Assembly: GCA_947177395.1 (NCBI GenBank)
Contig: CAMWUI010000032.1
Coordinates: forward strand, 1-34,432
Source of the DNA: an uncultured Paraprevotella sp.
GTDB taxonomy: Bacteria > Bacteroidota > Bacteroidia > Bacteroidales > Bacteroidaceae
Direction of reading: 5' to 3'
Length of the DNA stretch: 34,432 nucleotides
Shown here one piece after another: positions 24,942 through 34,408 of this stretch. Positions within the stretch are counted from its first letter, which is position 1, and each line of letters opens with the position of its first letter. The translations under genes and the position numbers were made by a program. The notes under the pieces are model-generated. The model did not search any database and had not been told where the DNA came from. It saw only the letters and a program-made list of their open reading frames with translations.

Positions 24942-27900
24942 ATGAAAAAAATGCTTTTGTGTGCCATCGCTGCCCTGATAGTATGGGGAGCCGATGCACA
25001 GACCGGAAGGGAGTTGTCTTTTCAGAAGTGGGCGCTTACGCCTCCGATGGGATGGAATTCCTGGGATTGTTACGGACCGACCGTCGTGGAAGAAGAGGTG
25101 AAAGCCAATGCCGACTATATGGCGGCGAAGTTGCTGGATTATGGATGGGAATATGTCGTTGTGGATATCCGTTGGTTTGTCGAAAATGACAAGGCCGGAG
25201 GTTACAACCAGACCAATCCGATTTACGTATATGATGGATACGGACGCTATACACCTGCGTTGAATCGTTTCCCTTCCGCTGCGAACGGAGTAGGATTTAA
25301 GGCTTTGGCGGATTATGTACACGACAAAGGACTGAAATTCGGTATTCACCTGATGCGCGGACTGCCCAAAATTGCAGCGGAAAAGAAATTGCCTGTCAAG
25401 GGGACGAATGGAATCACGTGTGATATGATTGCCAGCAACGACTCGGCTTGTACATGGTTGCGCGACAATTACAAAGTGGATTATACCAAACCGGGAGCGC
25501 AGGAATATTATAATTCCTGTTTTGAAATGTATGCATCCTGGGGAGTGGACTATGTCAAGATCGACGACTTGTCGCGTCCCTATCATACGGCGGAGATAGA
25601 AATGATACGCAAGGCGATAGATGCCTGTGGACGTCCCATCGTGCTGAGCCTTTCACCGGGCGAGACACCGATAGAAAAGATGGAACATGTGAAGACGCAT
25701 GCCAATATGTGGCGTACGGTCGATGATTTCTGGGACAACTGGAGTCAGTTGAATTATCAGTTTCAGGTGTGTGCGAAATGGGCACCCTATATTGCTCCGG
25801 GTACGTGGCCCGATGCGGACATGTTGCCTTTGGGTAAAATCAGTATCCGCGGTGAACGCGGTGCCGAACGCTGGACGAATTTTACGCGTGACGAGCAATA
25901 TACAATGATGAACCTGTGGACGATATTCAAATCTCCTCTTATGTATGGAGGTGACCTGCCGCAGAATGACAAGGCGACCGATTCTTTGCTGACCAACCGC
26001 GATGTGATCTACATGCACCACTATTCGGCCAATAACCGTCAGCTGAGCCGCGAGGACAACCGCATAGTCTGGACAGCAGACGAGCCGGCGAACGGTGACA
26101 AGTTTGTGGCTTTGTTCAATACGGGTGGTTCCACCTTTGTCAATACGTCGAACGCGCTTTACCGCAGCGGGACGATTTCCTATCTGACCACAGGTTATGC
26201 TACGGATGTGGATGTGAACATTCCGGAAGGAAGCCGGCAACTGGCTCTGGTAGCGACCGACGGAGGCGACGGGTATGATTGTGACCATGCAGACTGGATC
26301 AATCCGGTTGTGACGCTGAAAGATGGCTCTACGGTGGATCTGACAACGAAAAAGTATTTGCGCGGTACTTGCGGATGGGGGAGTATTCATGTAAACCAAA
26401 ATATTGAAGGTGGTACTTTGTCTATCGATGGAAACACATTCAGCAAGGGTTTTGCCGTGCATGCCAATTCCATTCTGTTGTTCGCTTTGCCCGAAGACGC
26501 CGTGAGATTTACCGCACATGTCGGTATTGACAATACAGGCAGCGATCAGGGAAGTAAATCCTCGGTGGAATTCCTCGTATTTAATGAGGATCCAACGCTG
26601 CGGGAAGAAACGACAGACCGCTGGAACGGCGGCAATGTGACGCTGAAAGTGGATCCGGGCAAACAAGTGGCCTGCAGCGATTATATATGCAGGGCGGGTA
26701 CTGCGCAACAGGAACTGGAAGCCGACATCACGGGGGCCGGTAAACTCTACTTGGTGGTGACGAACGGAGGTGACGGTTTGTCATACGACCATGCCGATTG
26801 GGTGAATCCTACACTGGTCAGTGAAGACGGAACGGAAACCTCGCTGACAACGATAGCCTGGGATGCCGATCCGGTAAACGGGTGGAATGCTCCTCGGCTG
26901 AATAAGAATAACGACGGCGGCACGCTGAAAGTAGGTGGCGTGTCTTACGACAAAGGATTTGGAGTAAATGCGCCCTCTCGGTTGGTGTTCACCCTGCCTG
27001 AGGGACATGACTACCGGACACTGAAGGTGCTGGTGGGATATGACAGCGGTGTGCAGAGCGCGTCGGAGGGTGTGACGATGGAATTCCGTATTTTTACGGA
27101 AGATCCATCTCCGGATAATGAAGCTCCGGTTTCTCTCGACTTGACTCGTCTGGGTTTTGCGGCAGATCAGCCCTGCCGTATTACGGAAATGTGGAAAGGC
27201 AAGGAAGAAGGTATTTTTAGAAATGCGGAATTCGCACCGGTGCTCCGCGAGCATGCCAGCGGGCTTTACCGGGTGTCGGCCGTAGAACGCACCGCCGGTG
27301 CGTCTGTCGGTATTGAAGTGGAAGACGGTGAGCACACGTCCGCCGATACATTCAATATCAGAATGACTGTAAGCGGCGGCAAGGCGGAAGGGGCTTATGT
27401 GCAATTATTGTGCGACAGAAAGATTATCGGGACTCTGCCGGTTGAGTCAGACGGAACCGCCACCTATGTGTGTTCCGGTCTTTATGGCGGCAAACACACG
27501 TTGCAGGCTTTGTATAGCGGAACGACGTCTGTAGCTTCCGCCATATCCGAAGAAGTGACCGTCACGGTGCAGGGTGCAGCCGAGGATCTTACGTTGTTGC
27601 GGAAACGTTTGCAGAATCTTATAGAAGAAGCGGAGAAAGTCGATTTGGCTTTGGTGGCCGGAGCCAACCGCACCGCTCTTGCCGAAGCGTTGGAAAAAGC
27701 CCGGCCGGTGGAGGACAAGACAAAGGCAGAGCTTGAAGAGGCCATTGCCGGACTTCAGGAGGCATTGGATGCGGCCCGTCTGACAATGAGCGCCATGGCA
27801 AAATTGCGTGCAGCCATCGATGAGGCTGCGGTTTTTCTGGAAGCCATCAGCGAGTCGCCGGCCAGAAACTCTCTGATGGCTGTTGTTCAGGAATGTGAAT

Positions 27901-28718
27901 CGGTATATGTCGGCGCCGGTTCGACAAAGGAAGATGTGGAGGCAGCTTGTGAGAAACTGAAGAATCGGATGTCGGATACGAAGAAGACGGCTCAGCCTGT
28001 ACCCGGTGCCAGATTTGATATGACCGAGTTTCTCGTGAATCCCAGTTTTGAATGGCAGACCACGGGATGGAGGACGGCAAACAAGGTCTCGGGGTGGGAG
28101 TCTTTTGCCACATGGAGCGACCGTCCGGCGGCTGATGGCTCCAGCTTCGTCAGCCTGTGCTATCAGAATATTACTTCCATTGATTTGTATCAGCTTGTGG
28201 ACGGACTTCCTGCCGGCATATATGAAATGGAGGCTTCTTTGAGAAATACGGACGGAATATCGTTTGTGAAAGATCAGCATGTGTATGCACAGGTAGGTAC
28301 GACCGAATATAATTCAGCTTTTCTGAGCAATGTCAGCGGTACCGATAACAACGACTGGTATCGTTTTACCGTAGACCGCATTCAATTGGGAGACGGAGAG
28401 ACGCTGCGTTTGGGAGTCCGTTCTTCAGGAAACGGTTCCGGAACCGTGGGATGGTTCCAAGCGGATGATTTCCGTCTTTACTATCTGGGGCATACGCTGG
28501 AAAATGCCATTCGTGCGATTGTCTGTGAGAGGGAAGGTGTGACCGTTGTTCCTTGTGCTGGCGGAGTGCGCGTCAGCTCCCCGATGCCTTGTTTGCTTCC
28601 TGTATATACGGTCGGCGGTTCGCAGGTCGGTATATTGGACGTTCAGGCCGGAGTACAATATATACACCTTGTTCACGGGCAGTATGTTTTGAATGGTAAA
28701 GTCGTGATTGTAAACTAA
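24942..28718 (+). CDS. Secreted multidomain GH27 glycosidase
   Basis: The product is 1258 residues from Met at 24942, with a signal peptide ending GADAQ (about 20). The GH27 barrel spans about 30-370: TPPMGWNSWDCYG at 33-45, nucleophile Asp208 in VKIDDL, acid/base Asp262 in WRTVDDFW. GH27 enzymes are alpha-galactosidases or beta-L-arabinopyranosidases. The C-terminal sandwich seems to start at about 372 and resume at about 730 (LDLTRLGFAADQ to SGLYRVSA), split by two NPCM-like domains (about 430-570 and 597-722). Then come an Ig-like domain (about 787-878), helical FIVAR-like repeats (880-1010), a galactose-binding-like module (1020-1185, NPSFEWQTTGW start) and a tail ending GQYVLNGKVVIVN. 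Typical GH27 enzymes are 400-600 residues. Confidence 0.85.
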   Translation: MKKMLLCAIAALIVWGADAQTGRELSFQKWALTPPMGWNSWDCYGPTVVEEEVKANADYMAAKLLDYGWEYVVVDIRWFVENDKAGGYNQTNPIYVYDGYGRYTPALNRFPSAANGVGFKALADYVHDKGLKFGIHLMRGLPKIAAEKKLPVKGTNGITCDMIASNDSACTWLRDNYKVDYTKPGAQEYYNSCFEMYASWGVDYVKIDDLSRPYHTAEIEMIRKAIDACGRPIVLSLSPGETPIEKMEHVKTHANMWRTVDDFWDNWSQLNYQFQVCAKWAPYIAPGTWPDADMLPLGKISIRGERGAERWTNFTRDEQYTMMNLWTIFKSPLMYGGDLPQNDKATDSLLTNRDVIYMHHYSANNRQLSREDNRIVWTADEPANGDKFVALFNTGGSTFVNTSNALYRSGTISYLTTGYATDVDVNIPEGSRQLALVATDGGDGYDCDHADWINPVVTLKDGSTVDLTTKKYLRGTCGWGSIHVNQNIEGGTLSIDGNTFSKGFAVHANSILLFALPEDAVRFTAHVGIDNTGSDQGSKSSVEFLVFNEDPTLREETTDRWNGGNVTLKVDPGKQVACSDYICRAGTAQQELEADITGAGKLYLVVTNGGDGLSYDHADWVNPTLVSEDGTETSLTTIAWDADPVNGWNAPRLNKNNDGGTLKVGGVSYDKGFGVNAPSRLVFTLPEGHDYRTLKVLVGYDSGVQSASEGVTMEFRIFTEDPSPDNEAPVSLDLTRLGFAADQPCRITEMWKGKEEGIFRNAEFAPVLREHASGLYRVSAVERTAGASVGIEVEDGEHTSADTFNIRMTVSGGKAEGAYVQLLCDRKIIGTLPVESDGTATYVCSGLYGGKHTLQALYSGTTSVASAISEEVTVTVQGAAEDLTLLRKRLQNLIEEAEKVDLALVAGANRTALAEALEKARPVEDKTKAELEEAIAGLQEALDAARLTMSAMAKLRAAIDEAAVFLEAISESPARNSLMAVVQECESVYVGAGSTKEDVEAACEKLKNRMSDTKKTAQPVPGARFDMTEFLVNPSFEWQTTGWRTANKVSGWESFATWSDRPAADGSSFVSLCYQNITSIDLYQLVDGLPAGIYEMEASLRNTDGISFVKDQHVYAQVGTTEYNSAFLSNVSGTDNNDWYRFTVDRIQLGDGETLRLGVRSSGNGSGTVGWFQADDFRLYYLGHTLENAIRAIVCEREGVTVVPCAGGVRVSSPMPCLLPVYTVGGSQVGILDVQAGVQYIHLVHGQYVLNGKVVIVN

Positions 28719-28743
28719 AGCAGACTGTTCGAAGGTAGTTTTC

Positions 28744-28803
28744 ATATAATATAAGTAAGGCTGAATACCTGTGTCGGGGAATTCAGCCTTACTTATATTA
28801 TAT
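28744..28803. terminator. Bidirectional terminator between GH27 and aminotransferase genes
   Basis: A perfect 23-base-pair stem (28744-28766 with 28781-28803) encloses a 14-base loop. The arms are GC-rich near the loop (AAGGCTGAAT) and AT-rich at the base, so either strand has a weak U-rich exit. The two genes converge here. Confidence 0.92.
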
Positions 28804-28819
28804 ATGATCTAACGGTTTG

Positions 28820-30013
28820 TTATCGGAGGCGGGCCAATGCTTCTTTGATGCGTTTCATGGCTTCGACGATGTTCTCGTCGCTTGTGGCGTAACTCATACG
28901 GAAGCATTCCGGTGAACCGAAAGCGTCACCGCCGACAGTGGCTACATGTCCCGTCTCGAGCAGGTACATCGCAAAGTCCGTGGAGTTCTGTATCGTCACA
29001 TTGCCGTCTGTCTTGCCGAAGTAGGCGCTGCATTTGGGGAAGAGATAGAAAGCCCCGTGCGGGTCGTTTACTTCCAGTCCGGGAATCTCCCGTGCCAGTT
29101 TTACAATGAGGTTTTTGCGGCGTTCAAAAGCCAGACGCATGTCCTCCACACATTGTTGTGAACCGGTATAGGCGGCTTCGGCCGCTTTCTGCGAAACGGA
29201 GCAAGGGCCGCTTGTGTATTGCCCTTGCAGCTTGTTGCATCCCTTCACGATCCAGTCCGGTGCGGCGATAAAGCCGATGCGCCATCCCGTCATGGCGTAT
29301 GCCTTCGACACTCCGTTGATGACCACCGTGCGTTCCTTCATTTCGGGGAATTGTGCGATACTTTCGTGTTTGCCCACATAGTTGATGTGTTCGTAGATTT
29401 CATCGGCTATGATGATGACCCGTTCATGCTTGGCCAATACATCAGCCAGCCCTTTCAGTTCGTCGCGGGAATAGACCGAACCGGTCGGATTGCTGGGGGA
29501 GCAGAGAATCAGGGCGCGTGTGCGGGGCGTGATGGCGGCTTCCAGCTGTGCGGGCGTAATCTTGAAATCCTGTTCGATACCGGCTTCGATGACTACCGGT
29601 TCGCCTTCGGCCAGTTTTACCATCTGGGGATAACTTACCCAGTAAGGAGCAGGGATGATAACTTCGTCTCCGGCATTGATTAGTGCCATGAGCGCGTTGC
29701 ACACCGATTGTTTGGCTCCGTTGGAGCAGAGAATCTGTGCAGGCGTATAGTCCAGTCCGTTCTCGTTCTTCAGTTTGGCAACGATGGCTTCGCGCAGAGC
29801 GGGATAGCCCGGTACGGGAGAATAGCGTGAGAAGTTCTCTTCTACGGCCCGGATGGCAGCAGCCTTGATGTGGTCGGGGGTGTTGAAGTCCGGTTCGCCC
29901 ACACTCATATTAATGACATCCACTCCCTGCGCCTTCAGTTCGCTACTTTTTTGCGACATGGCCAGCGTGGCCGACGGAGAAAGTCTGTTCAGACGGTCTG
30001 ATAATTGATTCAT
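28820..30013 (-). CDS. Aspartate aminotransferase, class I PLP enzyme
   Basis: The product is 397 residues of the aspartate aminotransferase family (subgroup I-gamma, AspC of Gram-positives and Bacteroidota). It interconverts aspartate and 2-oxoglutarate with oxaloacetate and glutamate in the cytosol. Visible motifs are VGEPDFNTPDHI (about 38-49), the SNPTG block (174-178), DEIYEHI (204-210) and the PLP lysine Lys237 in NGVSKAYAMTGWRIGF. Other class I substrates cannot be excluded. It is the last gene of a minus-strand run, 45 bases after the BI-1-like gene, with no promoter box in the gap. Confidence 0.9.
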   Translation of the reverse strand: MNQLSDRLNRLSPSATLAMSQKSSELKAQGVDVINMSVGEPDFNTPDHIKAAAIRAVEENFSRYSPVPGYPALREAIVAKLKNENGLDYTPAQILCSNGAKQSVCNALMALINAGDEVIIPAPYWVSYPQMVKLAEGEPVVIEAGIEQDFKITPAQLEAAITPRTRALILCSPSNPTGSVYSRDELKGLADVLAKHERVIIIADEIYEHINYVGKHESIAQFPEMKERTVVINGVSKAYAMTGWRIGFIAAPDWIVKGCNKLQGQYTSGPCSVSQKAAEAAYTGSQQCVEDMRLAFERRKNLIVKLAREIPGLEVNDPHGAFYLFPKCSAYFGKTDGNVTIQNSTDFAMYLLETGHVATVGGDAFGSPECFRMSYATSDENIVEAMKRIKEALARLR

Positions 30014-30058
30014 ATTTTTATATGTTTATTGAGGTTTACGTAATGCAGATGAACGCTT

Positions 30059-30763
30059 TTATTTCCGCTTGCCCAGAATGCGCAGCAGGTAGATGAAAAG
30101 ATTGATGAAATCCAGATAGATGGACAGGGCTCCCATAAGGGCCATCTTCTGCGTTGTATCGTTTACTTCGGTGGCATGGGCCTGCAACATCCGCTTGATG
30201 CTCTGGCTGTCGTAGGCCGTCAGGGCGGTAAACAGCAGTACACCGATACAACTGATGATGAGGTCGAACATGGAATTTTTCCAGAAGATATTCACAACGA
30301 GGCAGACGATAAGCCCGATAAGTGCCATGAAAAGCAGGTTGCCCCAGGAACTGAGATCACGTTTTGTAAGACTGCCGTAGGCGCTCATGATGCCGAAAGT
30401 GCCGGCCGTGATGAAAAATGTATTGGCTACGGACGCTTCCGTATAAGCGAACAGATAGATGGACATGGTGGCGCCGTTGAGTATGGAGTAGAGGATAAAC
30501 AGCAGGGTGGCCGTAGTGAAAGAGATACGGTTGATGGCTGCCGTCACGGTTAGTACGAGTACCACCTCGGCGATGAGCAGGCCTAAGAATACCGGGTTGT
30601 TGTAGATGATGAAGTCAGTCAGTCCCGGACTGTTGTACACGACCAATGCGGTGAGTCCCGTGATGGCCAGTGCGAGGGTCATCCACAGGTAGACTTTACG
30701 AAAGAGTACGGAACTGGCGGATTTGGCGACGCCGTAGTCCTGAACATAATTTCCTTGTGACAT
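30059..30763 (-). CDS. Bax inhibitor-1/YccA family membrane protein
   Basis: The 234-residue product has seven predicted membrane helices. The first cluster starts VYLWMTLALAITGLTALVVY, and the family region around FFITAGTFGIMSAYG (helix 4) and ALTAYDSQSIKRM (after helix 6) is clear. The latter contains the Asp of the conserved YDSQ motif that gates ion leak in BsYetJ. Bacterial members are pH-dependent calcium leak proteins or FtsH-associated regulators; the role here is inferred only from the family. It lies 32 bases after ribBA and probably shares its transcript. Confidence 0.9.
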   Translation of the reverse strand: MSQGNYVQDYGVAKSASSVLFRKVYLWMTLALAITGLTALVVYNSPGLTDFIIYNNPVFLGLLIAEVVLVLTVTAAINRISFTTATLLFILYSILNGATMSIYLFAYTEASVANTFFITAGTFGIMSAYGSLTKRDLSSWGNLLFMALIGLIVCLVVNIFWKNSMFDLIISCIGVLLFTALTAYDSQSIKRMLQAHATEVNDTTQKMALMGALSIYLDFINLFIYLLRILGKRK

Positions 30764-30795
30764 AATGAATAGCTTTTGAAGAGTAAATAATTTGT

Positions 30796-32010
30796 TTATT
30801 TGTTGAATTGTAGCGTATGTCCCATGCGCTCCTTCTTGGTGTGCATGTAACGTTCGTTGTAAGGAGTTGTTTCCACTTCGATGGGTACGTTCTCCACGAT
30901 TTCCAGTCCGTAAGCTTCCAGTCCGACACGTTTTACCGGATTGTTGGTGAGCAGTCTCATCTTGCGTACTCCCAGTTCTTTAAGGATTTGTGCGCCTACG
31001 CCGTATTCCCGTTCGTCCGGCAGGAAACCCAAATGGGTGTTGGCGTCCACCGTGTCATAGCCCTCTTCTTGCAGTTTGTAGGCTTTCATTTTATTAAACA
31101 GGCCGATGCCCCGTCCTTCCTGGTTCATGTACAGGACCACTCCTTTGCCGGCTTCTTCCACCATGCGCATGGCCTTGTGCAACTGTGCGCCGCAATCGCA
31201 GCGTTGGCTACCGAATATGTCCCCTGTGGCGCAGGATGAGTGAACGCGCACCAGCACCGCTTCGTCCGGTTCCCATGTGCCTTTGATCAGTGCCACGTGT
31301 TCCAGTCCGTTGCTGAGCTGCCGGAAAGTGATGTCGCGGAAATGTCCGTAATCGGTCGGCATGTCCACTTCCGGTCCGCGTTCCACCATGGATTCGCGTT
31401 TCAGGCGGTAGGCGATAAGGTCGTGTATGCTGATGATTTTCATGTCGAATTTCTGTGCCACCTCCTGTAGTTGCGGCATGCGTGCCATGGTGCCGTCGGG
31501 GTTTAGTATTTCTATCAGAGCGGCGGCAGGGCGCAGTCCGGCCAGTCGTGCCATGTCGATGGCAGCTTCGGTGTGTCCGGCCCGGCGTAGTACGCCTTTA
31601 TCCTGTGCATACAGCGGATTTATATGTCCGGGACGGCCGAATGTTGTCGGAGTGGAGGCCGGGTCGGCCAGTGCGCGTATGGTGGCGGCACGGTCCTGTG
31701 CCGATACACCGGTGGTACATCCTTCTAATTTGTCCACAGTGACGGTAAACGGTGTACCCAGCATGGATGTGTTGTCCTGCACCTGGTGGGGTAAGTCAAG
31801 TTCCTTGCTGCGCGAGATGGTGATGGGGGCGCACAGGACGCCGCGGCCGTATTGGAGCATGAAGTTCACTTTCTCCGGTGTGATCATTTCGGCGGCGGTG
31901 ATGAAGTCGCCTTCGTTCTCACGGTCCTCATCATCCACCACGATGATGAATTTTCCTTCTTTGAAGTCTGCTATGGCTTCTTCTATAGGGCTGAGTTTGA
32001 ATGATTCCAT
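30796..32010 (-). CDS. ribBA: Bifunctional DHBP synthase / GTP cyclohydrolase II
   Basis: The product is 404 residues with both riboflavin-pathway entry activities. The N-terminal half (about 1-205) is Rib[17 protein letters not shown] holds the acidic metal site, and [17 protein letters not shown] the conserved Thr and His. The C-terminal half is RibA: the zinc Cys set in [20 protein letters not shown], and [20 protein letters not shown] with the catalytic Arg. Neither half lacks a key motif. No FMN riboswitch is upstream; the gene starts only eight bases after lptF/G and is probably read from that promoter. Confidence 0.96.
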   Translation of the reverse strand: MESFKLSPIEEAIADFKEGKFIIVVDDEDRENEGDFITAAEMITPEKVNFMLQYGRGVLCAPITISRSKELDLPHQVQDNTSMLGTPFTVTVDKLEGCTTGVSAQDRAATIRALADPASTPTTFGRPGHINPLYAQDKGVLRRAGHTEAAIDMARLAGLRPAAALIEILNPDGTMARMPQLQEVAQKFDMKIISIHDLIAYRLKRESMVERGPEVDMPTDYGHFRDITFRQLSNGLEHVALIKGTWEPDEAVLVRVHSSCATGDIFGSQRCDCGAQLHKAMRMVEEAGKGVVLYMNQEGRGIGLFNKMKAYKLQEEGYDTVDANTHLGFLPDEREYGVGAQILKELGVRKMRLLTNNPVKRVGLEAYGLEIVENVPIEVETTPYNERYMHTKKERMGHTLQFNK

Positions 32011-32018
32011 GTTATATT

Positions 32019-33932
32019 TTAAGAGTAGTTGTCTGTTATCTTTTTGATACGTTTTTCAATATATGTGCAGTATTTCTGTATCTGTTGCATGTCGTGGTAA
32101 AGGCGTAGCCGGTAGCGCCATACGCGGAAGAAGAAAAACACTCCCAGCGGAACCAGCAGTCCGGCTGCGAGGTTCAGTCGCCTGTCGTCCGACGGGCGCG
32201 TGTGGGCGTCCGGTGACAGGATAGGCAGATGGTTCAAACCGTCGATGATGCCGGAATCGCGGCTGTTCGACAGCTCCTCTGTCAGGGTTTCCAGATGCTG
32301 GCTGATGCCGGTCACGGCACGGTCCTCTTCGTATCGGAAGAAAAGCCGTAGGTAGTTGGGCATACGTTTCAGATGGGCTTTCTTTGAATAATCCCGGCAG
32401 TCTTGTTTCAGTTTGGCCAGTTGTTTCAGCACTTCCGGGTAGTCGGGGTCTTGAATGATGACTTCCTTGCGTGCGATGTGGCGGGCGTCCCGCAATCCCA
32501 GCAATCGCCGGAAGAATGAAACATAGGCTTCGATGTTGAACGCCACAGAGTCGCGGTTTGCTTTGTAGGTGAGGAAGATTCCGATGGGGGCCAGTACGAA
32601 GGAACTGAGCCATACGCCGAACCAGATGGGCCATTCGCCCGTCTTGGCCATTTTTTCGCCTGATACGTTGACAATGTAGTAGAAGATGAAAATGGAGACG
32701 GAGACAACCACCGGTACGCCCAGTCCGCCTTTCCGGATGATGGCTCCCAGCGGAGCGCCGATAAAGAAAAATATAATGCAGGCCAGTGAGAGGGTGAACT
32801 TCTTGTGCCATTCCAAGCGGTGGAGCCGGATGGCGCGGTTCAGGTCGTTGGTGACCATTTCCCGGAATTCGTATTCACTGATGGCTGTCTGGCTTTTGTT
32901 CAGGGCGGAACGCATGGCGCGTTGTTGCATCTGGGTGGACTGTTGCAGGAACAGTGTATCGAACGGTGCGGCTGTGGCAACTTTGGCCACGATCGTGGCT
33001 GAATCCTTGCGTCCGTTGCCCAGTCCCCTGTTCGTGAGTGTGCGGTCTGTCATCCGGTAGACAGCGTGTCCCAAACTGTCGCTCCGGCTGAGCAATGAAT
33101 CCAGTCCCCGTTCGATGGCGCGGATATCCTTGGTGGCCGCGTTGCCGGCGAACAGGGAGGCGTCCATCATGTTGAAGTTGTTGTCAAACGGAATCAGGTC
33201 GACTTCTTCGATGAATGTCTCCCGCATGTACGGTACGTTCGTGCGTTGCATCACACCGCCTTGCGTCTCCATGTTGCGGAAGCGTTCGCCGCTGTAGAGT
33301 GTCAGTCGCAAGTGACGTTTGTCGGCGGTGGACTGCAGGCGGGCCGAGTCGGCCAATACGATTTCCGCATCTTCATATCCATTGGAATTTGTGTAGAACA
33401 TGGTGCCGTATAGCATGCCCGTTTCTTTGTCTTTTCGCTCTACAAACAGATTGTAGCCGGGCAATTCGTTGTAGAATATGCCTTCGGGAATCTCCACTTC
33501 CGGTGATTTCTGGCGCATGGAGTATATCAGGGTATATAGGTCTCGGGTGGCTTGCGGGCTATTGACGTTCTGGAAATAGAACGACCATCCGGCCAATAGG
33601 ATCGTGAAGAGAAAGATGGGGCGCAGGATGCGGACAAGCGGAATGCCGGCGGCCTTCATGGACAGGAGCTCGAATCGTTCTCCGAAGTTGCCGAACGTGA
33701 TCAGCGAGGCCAGCAGTATTGCCAGTGGCAATGACATGGGTATCAGCATCAGGCAGGCATAATAGAAGAATTGAAGGAGTACATCTATCGTCAGACCTTT
33801 GCCGATGAGGTCTTCCAGATAGCGCCACATGAATTGCAGCATGAACACGAACAGACAGATAAAGAACGTTCCGGCGAACAGCAGGGCGTAAGATTTGAAT
33901 ATGAATATGTCCAGCTTCTTGATGAGCCTCAT
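32019..33932 (-). CDS. LptF/LptG family LPS export permease
   Basis: The product is 637 residues. It has the YjgP/YjgQ layout: three N-terminal helices (about 13-36, 50-80 and 100-120), a periplasmic beta-jellyroll region (about 125-370), and further helices at about 375-455 ([21 protein letters not shown] is a family hallmark). These permeases with LptB2 extract lipopolysaccharide from the inner membrane. It is much longer than the roughly 360 residues of the proteobacterial protein: a charged C-terminal extension (about 465-600) and a last hydrophobic helix ([15 protein letters not shown]) follow. LptF cannot be told from LptG by eye. It is the first gene of a four-gene run. Confidence 0.9.
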   Translation of the reverse strand: MRLIKKLDIFIFKSYALLFAGTFFICLFVFMLQFMWRYLEDLIGKGLTIDVLLQFFYYACLMLIPMSLPLAILLASLITFGNFGERFELLSMKAAGIPLVRILRPIFLFTILLAGWSFYFQNVNSPQATRDLYTLIYSMRQKSPEVEIPEGIFYNELPGYNLFVERKDKETGMLYGTMFYTNSNGYEDAEIVLADSARLQSTADKRHLRLTLYSGERFRNMETQGGVMQRTNVPYMRETFIEEVDLIPFDNNFNMMDASLFAGNAATKDIRAIERGLDSLLSRSDSLGHAVYRMTDRTLTNRGLGNGRKDSATIVAKVATAAPFDTLFLQQSTQMQQRAMRSALNKSQTAISEYEFREMVTNDLNRAIRLHRLEWHKKFTLSLACIIFFFIGAPLGAIIRKGGLGVPVVVSVSIFIFYYIVNVSGEKMAKTGEWPIWFGVWLSSFVLAPIGIFLTYKANRDSVAFNIEAYVSFFRRLLGLRDARHIARKEVIIQDPDYPEVLKQLAKLKQDCRDYSKKAHLKRMPNYLRLFFRYEEDRAVTGISQHLETLTEELSNSRDSGIIDGLNHLPILSPDAHTRPSDDRRLNLAAGLLVPLGVFFFFRVWRYRLRLYHDMQQIQKYCTYIEKRIKKITDNYS

Positions 33933-33975
33933 TCTTTTTGTCTTTCTACGGGTGTCCTTTTTATGAATCCGAATG

Positions 33976-33983
33976 CAAATTTA
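33976..33983 (-). promoter_or_regulatory. -7 box of the lptF/G-ribBA run
   Basis: On the minus strand TAAATTTG fits TAnnTTTG, 43 bases before the start. No TTG is present at 19-21 bases upstream. Confidence 0.45.
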
Positions 33984-34156
33984 CGACAAAAAAACCACAG
34001 CGTAGCTATCTTTCATTCTTTTTTATCAGGATACATCTCTTCCTTTTGGGGCTTCGTGCGCACGTACGCGTTTGTGTTAAGGTGAATTTTGAGCTAATGC
34101 GGAGGACCGTAAACGGAAAAAATGCGGTAGCCGTATTTATTTTCCTGAAGAATCTT
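33984..34156. other. Intergenic stretch between lptF/G and the tRNA
   Basis: No gene is supported. It holds T-rich sequence and a small palindromic cluster (GTGCGCAC and CGTACG) near 34058-34068. A 91-codon plus-strand frame runs through it into the tRNA promoter and is not credible. Confidence 0.4.
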
Positions 34157-34186
34157 TTGTCGTTTCAAAAAGAATGCCTACCTTTG
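34157..34186 (+). promoter_or_regulatory. Promoter of tRNA-CAU gene
   Basis: TTG at 34157-34159 (inside TTTTG), a 19-base spacer and TACCTTTG at 34179-34186 give a full consensus promoter 17 bases before the mature tRNA 5-prime end. Confidence 0.75.
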
Positions 34187-34203
34187 CAACCGCAAAGAAG
34201 GAT

Positions 34204-34277
34204 GGCGGGATAGCTCAGCTGGTTAGAGCGCATGATTCATAATCATGAGGTCCCGGGTTCAATCCCCGGTCCCGCTA
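34204..34277 (+). tRNA. tRNA with CAU anticodon, probably elongator tRNA-Met
   Basis: The 74-base cloverleaf is complete. Acceptor GGCGGGA pairs with TCCCGCT (first pair G-U), D arm GCTC/GAGC, anticodon arm CATGA/TCATG with loop TTCATAA (CAT at 34238-34240), T arm CCGGG/CCCGG around TTCAATC, discriminator A. The 3-prime CCA is not encoded. It is not the initiator, because the anticodon stem lacks the three G-C pairs and the first acceptor pair is not C-A. A CAU tRNA whose C34 becomes lysidine (tRNA-Ile2) cannot be excluded by eye. Confidence 0.93.
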
Positions 34278-34283
34278 CAGAGG

Positions 34284-34323
34284 AAACAGACAACAGAGTG
34301 AATCTTGATTGTCTGTTTTTTTT
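34284..34323 (+). terminator. Intrinsic terminator of the tRNA gene
   Basis: AAACAGACAA at 34284-34293 pairs with TTGTCTGTTT at 34309-34318, followed by an uninterrupted run of T (34316-34323). It lies seven bases past the mature tRNA end. Confidence 0.93.
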
Positions 34324-34349
34324 GTTTTATGTGTCCTTTGGGGGCAGTG

Positions 34350-34408
34350 GAAATTTAGTGGGGGGAAGCGTAAATTTTGGCTCAGTCGAAAATTAGTGGG
34401 GATAAGCG
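34350..34408. repeat. 21-base direct repeat pair at the window edge
   Basis: 34350-34370 and 34388-34408 match at 18 of 21 positions (GAAAxTTAGTGGGG core, ending AAGCG), with starts 38 bases apart. A further partial similarity (AGCGTAAATTTTG and AGCGAATAAGTTTG) follows each copy. Repeats of this size in tandem near a boundary are typical of the ends of IS21-type elements, where they bind transposase, but the window stops before any transposase gene. Confidence 0.5.

Noticed and set aside
33938..34213. A 91-codon plus-strand frame before the tRNA
   Set aside because: It crosses the lptF/G and tRNA promoters and enters the tRNA itself; composition is not protein-like.
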